A stretch of 18,262 nucleotides of DNA from CAYUPY01 sp964446595 (GTDB lineage Bacteria > Patescibacteriota > Dojkabacteria > J137 > JAEUSD01), in contig CAYUPY010000022.1 in assembly GCA_964446595.1 (NCBI GenBank), forward strand, positions 1 to 18,262, in the 5' to 3' direction. Shown one piece after another: positions 13,346 through 18,262 of this stretch. Position numbers and translations under genes: made by a program. Position 1 is the first letter of the stretch, and each line of letters starts with the position of its first letter. Below the pieces are notes generated by a model that saw only the letters and a list, made by a program, of their open reading frames with translations, had not been told where the DNA came from and searched no databases.

Positions 13346-14380
13346 TTAGAATATAAACTGCTCTAGTTCAAGCTGTCTGGCCTGAAGTTGCTCAACCGTT
13401 ACTCTGTAACTGTTATAAGCGTTAACAGCGTCATTATACGCAGATAAGATCCTGTCGCCAAGTCTGTAAAATTGCTCTCTATTTACATTGTTATTTTGCA
13501 AAGAGGTTAAAAGAGTATTCATCTCTGTCTGTACATTTAAAAGCTCTACCCGCAGTAAATCATATTGCTCCTTAGCTTGACGTCCCAATATGGAAAAATC
13601 CTCTGCATTTTCCATAGTTAGGAAAGCTGGGTTTTGCTCCAAAGCATCTATTTGCGTTCTACTTTGTTCCAAAAGACTACTCAACTCTCTTAAATCAAGG
13701 GCATTTGGCTTATCAGCCTGAAGAATAGCGTTCAAGAAACTCTCTTGGGTCAATAAGGTAGCGAAAACCATATTGCTATCAGTAAGTATATCTTGTGCTA
13801 TATCACCTTGGGTGTAGTTTGAGGCCAAACTAAGTACACTCTGCATAAACTGAGAGTGGATTTCCTCAAACTGCGTAACTGACTCTTCTAGTTTTTGAAT
13901 CACTTCGCTGCGTTCTTGTGGAGTTAACTCAGAGTTAGGTAACTGGCTGCGAGCTAACAGGATACTGTTAGCTCGCAGCGCTCTTACACGATCCTGATAA
14001 GCCTGTACTGTATTCAGAAACTCCTGTTCCTGGCTCAATCCTTCAGCAACATAAGAAAACTGATCCAATTCTTTACTGCCAGTTGTGAGCTTATGCTGAT
14101 AAACCCGTACACCATCATTTTGGAGGGCACTGCGGTACTCGACTAATTCAACTTCTAAACTACGGACTTCTGTTTGTAGTCTATTTCCCAGTTCAATAAA
14201 TCTGTTAAGCGTAGCTGTTTCATCTTCCTCAAGAGTTAGCTCCGCATAGGAAGGTTGAGGATCAAAAATCTGCTCCCGGCGCTGCCAAGTTAGATAGATA
14301 ATTCCAATTACTGTAATCAATAATAGGAAGCTTATTACTACCGATACTGCTACTCGTAAGCGCAGTTCTTTAAGAGTCAT
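13346..14380 (-). CDS. Membrane-anchored coiled-coil protein, function unknown
   Basis: 344 residues, not recognised. A short basic N-terminus (MTLKELRLR) leads into one hydrophobic helix (~10-30), then ~310 residues that are Glu/Gln/Leu/Ser-rich and almost all helical. Heptad-like stretches include LGNRLQTEVRSLEVELVEY near residue 65 and VTVEQLQARQLELEQFIF at the end. The basic residues before the helix predict a single-pass anchor with the coiled coil outside. There are no cysteines and no recognisable enzymatic motif. A 15-bp inverted repeat lies in its middle. It heads a minus-strand unit with the exonuclease, 10 nt upstream of it, and is divergent from the gene at 14445. Confidence 0.78.
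   Translation of the reverse strand: MTLKELRLRVAVSVVISFLLLITVIGIIYLTWQRREQIFDPQPSYAELTLEEDETATLNRFIELGNRLQTEVRSLEVELVEYRSALQNDGVRVYQHKLTTGSKELDQFSYVAEGLSQEQEFLNTVQAYQDRVRALRANSILLARSQLPNSELTPQERSEVIQKLEESVTQFEEIHSQFMQSVLSLASNYTQGDIAQDILTDSNMVFATLLTQESFLNAILQADKPNALDLRELSSLLEQSRTQIDALEQNPAFLTMENAEDFSILGRQAKEQYDLLRVELLNVQTEMNTLLTSLQNNNVNREQFYRLGDRILSAYNDAVNAYNSYRVTVEQLQARQLELEQFIF
13946..13979. repeat. Perfect 15-bp intragenic inverted repeat
   Basis: GCTGCGAGCTAACAG (13946-13960) pairs fully with CTGTTAGCTCGCAGC (13965-13979) around GATA. It is the longest perfect hairpin in the window and encodes LRANSILLARSQ. Fifteen matched pairs with a tetraloop are unlikely by chance. Confidence 0.85.
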
Positions 14381-14386
14381 AACTAT

Positions 14387-14395
14387 ATTCTATCA
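14387..14395 (-). promoter_or_regulatory. Extended -10 promoter of the membrane coiled-coil gene (leaderless)
   Basis: Minus strand TGA-TAGAAT, then ATAGTT, then the ATG at 14380. The hexamer is identical to that of the glsB-like gene and the spacing differs by one base. Confidence 0.55.
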
Positions 14396-14427
14396 AAATA
14401 AAACGGACTTGTACTATTTTAAAAACG

Positions 14428-14445
14428 ATGCGAAGATTACCCTAA
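14428..14445 (+). CDS. Possible five-codon leader ORF overlapping the next start
   Basis: ATG-CGA-AGA-TTA-CCC-TAA encodes MRRLP and its TAA overlaps the ATG at 14445 by one base (TAATG). A TACTAT at 14412-14417 could be the -10, placing the mini-ORF within a few bases of the 5' end. It matches the arrangement before atpC, but chance is not excluded. Confidence 0.25.
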   Translation: MRRLP

Positions 14446-15107
14446 TGCAAACCAGATTCAGACTAATTAAATACGGGTTTTTAGTTACTTCTGCTATTTT
14501 GGTAATAATTGGAAACTTACTGTTACCAGAAAACCCAGAACGGAACTTATACCCTACTCTGCTAATATTAGGATTCGCGCTGCTGGCAGGTAGTTTGATT
14601 GCAAATATGCCTGGAACCTGGAAAGGGGTACTAAATATGGTGTTAACTATTGTGGTAGTATTAGCTGCTATTTTGGCCTCTCGCCCAATAGGTAAAACAA
14701 TTGACGAGGCGCTATCTATTAATGCCCAAAACCAGGCTGCCGTCATGGATGGCTTAGCTGCTGCTGAGGAGATAAAAAAAGATCCAACTGCAAACAGAGC
14801 TCAAATTGAAAAAAGGCTATCTGACACATATTTACCTGTACAATATGATATTGCTCAAGAGGCAATAAATGTTAGCCTAGACGGCACGGCAGATCAGGTC
14901 CTTGTACAGGACATTGTGGATCCACAGGTAAAATTAATTGAGGGAAAATGGAACTGCCGCGCGGAAGGCTGCGCCTTCCGCGGCATTTCCTACATATTTA
15001 CGATCCGCACTGACCAGCAATGGTCAGGTTTATTTCTAATGTTAAGTGGATTTGCATTTTACGCAGCTACACTTAGAGTCCAAAAGAAAGGGAAAAATTA
15101 TGAGTAA
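14445..15107 (+). CDS. Four-helix membrane protein with an internal soluble segment, function unknown
   Basis: 220 residues from the ATG at 14445. An in-frame TTG at 14409 would add 12 residues but has no supporting signal. Three hydrophobic helices lie at ~11-27, ~36-55 and ~61-79. A hydrophilic stretch follows at ~80-190, containing two cysteines (C171, C176 in NCRAEGCAFRG) and a likely beta-rich end. A fourth helix lies at ~192-212 and a Lys-rich tail closes the protein. The layout suggests a membrane protein with an extracytoplasmic domain between helices 3 and 4. No family is recognised. A GC-rich imperfect hairpin covers the two-cysteine segment. Its stop overlaps the next start by 8 bp, so the two genes are co-translated. 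Confidence 0.7.
   Translation: MQTRFRLIKYGFLVTSAILVIIGNLLLPENPERNLYPTLLILGFALLAGSLIANMPGTWKGVLNMVLTIVVVLAAILASRPIGKTIDEALSINAQNQAAVMDGLAAAEEIKKDPTANRAQIEKRLSDTYLPVQYDIAQEAINVSLDGTADQVLVQDIVDPQVKLIEGKWNCRAEGCAFRGISYIFTIRTDQQWSGLFLMLSGFAFYAATLRVQKKGKNYE
14956..14984. repeat. Intragenic hairpin, 12-bp stem with a 2-nt bulge
   Basis: CGGAAGGC (14962-14969) pairs perfectly with GCCTTCCG (14973-14980) around TGC. The stem extends outward to 14956 and 14984 if CG is bulged in the left arm. Very GC-rich against its surroundings. Confidence 0.65.
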
Positions 15108-15909
15108 AACAGTTGAAATAGGTAATAACAGCGAACGGGAACCAGCTCGGGAAAAAGACCTTGTTATGGGAATAATAGCAACCTTTAAAACTCTGCAAAC
15201 AGCTCTTATTGCAGCTGGGTTAGACACTACCGAAAGAGGTGACTTTTTTGAGCCACCTGGTGAAACCACCGACTCAGAAATGGAGCTCTCACCGCCTGGA
15301 CTGCAAGGTATCAACTTATACACTTATAAAAATGATGAAATAAATCTCGGGAATGAAGCTTGGACGATTTTTCTAAACCATCTACAATCTTTACAACCCC
15401 AATTTGAGATGAGTCAAGACTTCTTGGCAGAGCTATACAATAAACACTTTGGCTTTCCCTTAAATTTAGACGATGATATGGCTCCCGAATCTATGGATAC
15501 ACCAGAGTTTGATTACAGAGTTGATCTATACTGCGATCTTCTCATTAATAAAACGGAAGTCTTTAGTGTTCAAGGTAGAAGACAGTTACCAACTTGGTTG
15601 GTTTCCCTTGGACTTAGTCTTATACTGCAAGATCCCGAAACTGATGGCGAAATAATGGCCCCTCTTGAAGATTATTCTTTCTCGGTAATGATCTTGGATG
15701 TAAGCGAAATGATTGAGGAGGACGAAAAAAATGCTTTAAAGGCTTTTAAGCTCGAACTACTTAAATACTCTTCACTCAATTTTCTGCCAGATGACTTAGC
15801 TAAAGATAACCGAGACGATTATCTAACAATCTTGAGGCTTACTCAGGAGTGGTTGGAGGACGTGGTAATTAAGATTCTAAAAGCCCACCGTGAGGACAAG
15901 CAAAGTTAA
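15100..15909 (+). CDS. Acidic soluble protein, function unknown
   Basis: 269 residues from the ATG at 15100, which overlaps the upstream stop by 8 bp (ATGAGTAA). An in-frame TTG at 15046 lies inside the upstream gene and is rejected. The sequence before the ATG, GAAAGGGAAAAATT, is one of the few Shine-Dalgarno-like stretches here. There is no signal peptide or membrane helix. The protein is rich in Asp/Glu and Leu, with several segments that look helical, including KDLVMGIIATFKTLQTALIAAG near the start and LKAFKLELLKYSS near the end. The central RRQLPTWLVSLGLSLIL stretch is its most hydrophobic part. No motif or family is recognised. Coupling to the membrane protein upstream suggests a shared role, for example a cytosolic partner. 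Confidence 0.7.
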   Translation: MSKTVEIGNNSEREPAREKDLVMGIIATFKTLQTALIAAGLDTTERGDFFEPPGETTDSEMELSPPGLQGINLYTYKNDEINLGNEAWTIFLNHLQSLQPQFEMSQDFLAELYNKHFGFPLNLDDDMAPESMDTPEFDYRVDLYCDLLINKTEVFSVQGRRQLPTWLVSLGLSLILQDPETDGEIMAPLEDYSFSVMILDVSEMIEEDEKNALKAFKLELLKYSSLNFLPDDLAKDNRDDYLTILRLTQEWLEDVVIKILKAHREDKQS

Positions 15910-15919
15910 TCTTATTTCA

Positions 15920-15928
15920 TGATATATT
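15920..15928 (+). promoter_or_regulatory. Extended -10 promoter of msrA (leaderless)
   Basis: TGA-TATATT, then CAAAT, then the ATG at 15934. The five-base spacing equals that of the glsB-like gene. If correct, it fixes the start at 15934 and not at the ATG at 15919, which would lie upstream of the transcription start. Confidence 0.5.
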
Positions 15929-15933
15929 CAAAT

Positions 15934-16470
15934 ATGGAAGAAGACAAAGTGCAAACCGCAATACTGGCTGCAGGCTGTTTTTGGTGTTATGAGGCAATTT
16001 ATCAACGCGTAAAAGGTATTAAAAGCGTAATGCCTGGCTATACAGGAGGAGCTAGCGACAACCCAACTTACGAAGAAGTCTGTACCGGGACTACCGGTCA
16101 TGCAGAAGCAGTTGAGATTGAGTTTGATTCTACCGAAATCAGTTTTCAGGAAGTGCTAGACATATTTTGGCATGTTCACGACCCAACTACTCCTAATAGA
16201 CAAGGCAATGACGTGGGAACACAGTACAGATCGGCGATTTTTTACGTAAACAATGAGCAGAAAAAAATCGCCACAGAGTCCAAGCAAGAGGCGCAAGCAG
16301 AGTTCACCGACCCCATAGTTACCGAAATTTCTGCTTTTGACAAATTCTACCCTGCAGAAGATTACCACAAGAACTATTTTGCTAATAATCCCGGTAGTGG
16401 TTACTGCCAGATGGTGGTTTCTCCAAAAATAGAGAAATTTGAAAAACTTTTTGTAGATAAACTGAAGTGA
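15934..16470 (+). CDS. msrA: Peptide-methionine (S)-S-oxide reductase MsrA
   Basis: 178 residues from the ATG at 15934 (five more from 15919). The catalytic GCFWC motif puts the nucleophile at C15. The remaining family blocks are all present: PGYTGG, YEEVCTGTTGHAEAVEIEFD, FWHVHDPTTPNRQGNDVGTQYRSAIFY, FYPAEDYHKNYF and a late cysteine in GSGYCQ. MsrA reduces the S epimer of methionine sulfoxide in oxidised proteins, using thioredoxin or a similar donor. No MsrB is fused or adjacent. It fits with dps as an oxidative-stress gene. It ends on TGA, evidence that TGA is not recoded here. A strong hairpin follows 7 nt after the stop. Confidence 0.97.
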   Translation: MEEDKVQTAILAAGCFWCYEAIYQRVKGIKSVMPGYTGGASDNPTYEEVCTGTTGHAEAVEIEFDSTEISFQEVLDIFWHVHDPTTPNRQGNDVGTQYRSAIFYVNNEQKKIATESKQEAQAEFTDPIVTEISAFDKFYPAEDYHKNYFANNPGSGYCQMVVSPKIEKFEKLFVDKLK

Positions 16471-16477
16471 ACCCGCA

Positions 16478-16498
16478 GGGGCAAGTTCTACTTGCCCC
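16478..16498. terminator. Bidirectional terminator between msrA and the small membrane-protein gene
   Basis: GGGGCAAG (16478-16485) and CTTGCCCC (16491-16498) form a perfect 8-bp stem with a TTCTA loop. The loop contains the stop codon of the minus-strand gene (16488-16490), and the right arm encodes its last residues. The T tracts on either side are weak. It is the only convergent junction here with an obvious hairpin. Confidence 0.65.
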
Positions 16499-16709
16499 GT
16501 TTCACTGCGAAGTAAAGTCCAGCACCAATAATAGCTACTACAATAATCACAAAGCCTATTGTTAGTAGTGAGGTGTTATCGCTAGTCTGAGCTTCATTGA
16601 TCGTATTGCCTTGATCTACCTCTTGGCTGGTGGTAGTACTTGTTTCGTTCAAAATATCACGGATATAAGAAATTGGATATGAAGGGTATGATGTTGTTTC
16701 GCTTTCCAT
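16488..16709 (-). CDS. Small C-terminally anchored membrane protein, function unknown
   Basis: 73 residues. The first ~45 are hydrophilic, Ser/Thr/Glu/Asn-rich and probably unstructured. One membrane helix follows (LLTIGFVIIVVAIIGAGLYFAV), then a short basic end (KRGK). The basic residues after the helix place the C-terminus in the cytoplasm and the Ser/Thr-rich part outside. Without a signal peptide the C-terminal helix must serve for insertion. Short Ser/Thr-rich tail-anchored proteins are common in CPR-type genomes, but no family is recognised. It is divergent from the inositol-monophosphatase gene. Confidence 0.65.
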   Translation of the reverse strand: MESETTSYPSYPISYIRDILNETSTTTSQEVDQGNTINEAQTSDNTSLLTIGFVIIVVAIIGAGLYFAVKRGK

Positions 16710-16790
16710 GGCAACTAAAACTAATAATTAATTCGTTTCTTGGTTATGATACCAGGAAAAATGGTAACATCAAATCGAAAAAATTTGAGT

Positions 16791-17585
16791 ATGGAATTAA
16801 ACAATATTTTGGAAAAAGTCGCCCCTAAAGTTGTAGAGGTAGGAGAATTTTTATACGCTAATTGGAGTTCTTCATTGATTGAAAAGACTCATCTAGACGG
16901 TGTAGATATCAGCACAAACCTTGATAGACAGGCCTCAAAATTTCTCACTGAATTTATAGCTACAAACTACCCCAACCATACAATACAAGATGAAGAATTG
17001 TCCCAACATGCAGACACTTCGACAGGCTACGTTTGGTCAATTGATCCAATTGATGGGACAAAGTACTTCGCTACTCATTTTCCACTGTGGAGTGTTTGCG
17101 TAGCCCTACTTAAAGATGGAGAGCCCGTACTTGGGATTATCTACGTTCCGGCATCCAAAAATTTGTATACGTCATTTGCTGGCGGCGGGGCTTACTTTAA
17201 CAATCATAACTGGGACGCCCCGCCGCCAAAACCCAAATCAAAATCTATTGTAAGTTGGGATTTACCTTTAAACGAAACTCAATTTAATCTAATTGATGAT
17301 GAATCGTTTGATCAGACTTGGCAGCAGCTAGAAACAAAACATTTCCAAGAACTACAAAACCTCACCAAAAATTGTTATCGGGTAAGGAGCTTGGGAAACG
17401 GCAGCATTTCTTTGCTTGGTGTTGCTTCAGGTTTATTTCAGGCCTACATCGCACCACTTAGACCTATCAATACATTTTATGATGTAGCCGCTGGTATTCA
17501 GGTTTGCCATGAATTGGGGTTGGATGTGGAAATCACCCAGCTTTCCCCAAAATTCCACAGCATTCGTGTAACCAACTTCTTTTAA
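16791..17585 (+). CDS. Inositol-monophosphatase-family phosphatase
   Basis: 264 residues from the ATG at 16791; ATGs at 16746 and 16761 in the same frame would add 15 or 10 residues. Metal-site motifs of the family are present: E68-E69 in IQDEEL, WSIDPIDGTKYF (D85, D88, T90), and the late D231 in FYDVAAGIQVCHELG. These are consistent with a two- or three-metal phosphatase. The family includes inositol-1-phosphatase, fructose-1,6-bisphosphatase, CysQ (3',5'-PAP) and histidinol phosphatase; the sequence does not decide among them. The final motif has G-L in place of the usual G-G. Neighbouring phosphosugar mutase hints at sugar-phosphate metabolism. A GC-rich inverted repeat lies at 17181-17227. 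Its TAA overlaps that of the convergent gene in TTAA. Confidence 0.88.
   Translation: MELNNILEKVAPKVVEVGEFLYANWSSSLIEKTHLDGVDISTNLDRQASKFLTEFIATNYPNHTIQDEELSQHADTSTGYVWSIDPIDGTKYFATHFPLWSVCVALLKDGEPVLGIIYVPASKNLYTSFAGGGAYFNNHNWDAPPPKPKSKSIVSWDLPLNETQFNLIDDESFDQTWQQLETKHFQELQNLTKNCYRVRSLGNGSISLLGVASGLFQAYIAPLRPINTFYDVAAGIQVCHELGLDVEITQLSPKFHSIRVTNFF
17181..17227. repeat. Intragenic inverted repeat in the IMPase gene
   Basis: GGCGGCGGGGC (17181-17191) and GCCCCGCCGCC (17217-17227) are perfect 11-bp arms around a 25-nt AT-rich loop. The arms encode the GGG turn and the APPP segment, and stand out as pure GC. Confidence 0.7.
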
Positions 17586-18262
17586 ACATACCCTAATCTG
17601 CCAGTGAGCGAGGCAATTTCCTTTCGATTTAGTTTATCCTCCACCTCTGGATACCTTTCCAAAAGGTCAGCAAAGATGTTTTTCATCCTTAGCACCTCTT
17701 CTTCCGTTTCGGCTTCAAACCTAACTGTGAGGTAAGGTGATGTATTAGATGGTCGAATTAACCCCCAAGAAGTTGGAGAGAAGTACACTCGAGCACCATC
17801 GATTTGAATCAATTCATAATTCTCACCCAATTCAGCGACAATATCGCTTACTACTTTGAACTTCACATCATCAGCACATGGGAGTTTAAGTTCGGGCATG
17901 GTTACTCTTCTGGGAATAAAATCAAGCAGCTCAGACAGCTTTTTATCAGTTTTATCCATAATTTCTAGCACTTTAGCCGCAGCAAAGAAGCCGTCATCAG
18001 CGCGTACATAATCCTCCACCCAATAATGGTGACATGCTTCTTCACCCCCAAGGATAATATTTTGATTATCTCTCAACGTTTGTTTAATTGGAGCATGTCC
18101 AGTTCGGTGCATAAGCGGCTTCAGCCCCATTTGCGGTAACATTTCTACTAAAAGTTGGGTGCTTTTAATATCAAATAACACCTCGCGACCTTTATGCCGA
18201 GGTGCCAGTTGCTGGGCAAACAAAAGAATAATTTCGTCTGCGTACACAAACCGGCCTGCCTC
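17582..18262 (-). CDS. Phosphomannomutase/phosphoglucomutase, C-terminal part
   Basis: The frame is open to the right edge, so the N-terminal domains with the catalytic phosphoserine are outside the window; the GTG at 18247 is not the start. About 226 residues are visible. They include the end of the sugar-ring metal region, then domain 3 (HRTGHAPIKQTL and IILGGEEACHHYW, where the usual GGE-x-SGH is altered to GGEEACH). Domain 4 has the phosphate-binding loop RPSNTSPYLTVRFEA. The family interconverts hexose 1- and 6-phosphates for glycan precursor synthesis. Mannose or glucose specificity cannot be read from this part. It ends in the shared TTAA with the IMPase gene. Confidence 0.93.
   Translation of the reverse strand, partial: EAGRFVYADEIILLFAQQLAPRHKGREVLFDIKSTQLLVEMLPQMGLKPLMHRTGHAPIKQTLRDNQNIILGGEEACHHYWVEDYVRADDGFFAAAKVLEIMDKTDKKLSELLDFIPRRVTMPELKLPCADDVKFKVVSDIVAELGENYELIQIDGARVYFSPTSWGLIRPSNTSPYLTVRFEAETEEEVLRMKNIFADLLERYPEVEDKLNRKEIASLTGRLGYV

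Noticed and set aside
14409..14444. TTG start for the four-helix membrane protein
   Set aside because: The ATG at 14445 gives a normal membrane-protein N-terminus; the upstream codons include YFKNDAK with no conserved feature.
16468..16515. TGA read as an amino acid, as in Gracilibacteria/SR1
   Set aside because: MsrA ends at its normal length at TGA and a hairpin follows; readthrough would only add a short tail translated through the hairpin.
1..18262. tRNA, rRNA, IS elements or att sites
   Set aside because: I read both strands for cloverleaf-like segments, transposase motifs and direct flanking repeats and found none that I could support.

Overview
The window looks like a chromosomal segment of an uncultured, small-genome bacterium, most probably a Patescibacteria/CPR member (inference, about 0.6). 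The reasons are AT-rich, tightly packed genes, many short lineage-specific proteins, almost no Shine-Dalgarno sequences, and a reduced delta subunit in the ATP synthase. It is a scaffold piece with two 10-N gaps (1571-1580 and 12705-12714). TGA appears to act as an ordinary stop, because msrA ends on it at its expected length.

Layout: (1) 2-543: the end of a membrane protein, then a convergent GlsB/YeaQ-type stress membrane protein. (2) 610-7282: a complete F1Fo ATP synthase operon, in the order AtpZ/I-like, a, c, b, delta, alpha, gamma, beta, epsilon. The c subunit carries glutamates at both ion-site positions. The delta subunit lacks its N-terminal domain. The a-subunit gene is interrupted by a gap exactly at the expected essential arginine. 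(3) 7364-10054, minus strand: a secreted GH5 endoglucanase with two CBM2 domains, followed by a DUF1761-like membrane protein. (4) 10143-11480: a coiled-coil protein, Dps and MscL. (5) 11481-14380, minus strand: a membrane coiled-coil protein, a DEDDh exonuclease (3' end lost in a gap), an Arg/Asn-rich protein with a receiver-like domain, and a translationally coupled NYN ribonuclease. (6) 14445-16709: two unrecognised proteins, MsrA and a small membrane protein. (7) 16791-18262: an inositol-monophosphatase-family enzyme and the C-terminal part of a phosphomannomutase/phosphoglucomutase.

How the genes fit together: the ATP synthase is the energy module. GlsB, MscL, Dps and MsrA form a scattered osmotic/oxidative stress set; glsB and mscL share an identical 13-mer at an identical distance from their start codons. 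The cellulase suggests polysaccharide degradation outside the cell. The receiver-like/NYN pair next to an exonuclease is the best candidate for an undescribed system, possibly a signal-responsive RNA-processing module.

Two non-coding themes recur. Several transcription units begin with an extended -10 box (TGN plus hexamer) followed by 5-6 nt and then ATG, the layout expected for leaderless mRNAs. Long GC-rich inverted repeats lie inside protein-coding genes (atpA, atpC, dps, the exonuclease and others). Convergent genes meet end to end, three times sharing a 4-bp palindromic stop (TTAA or CTAG).
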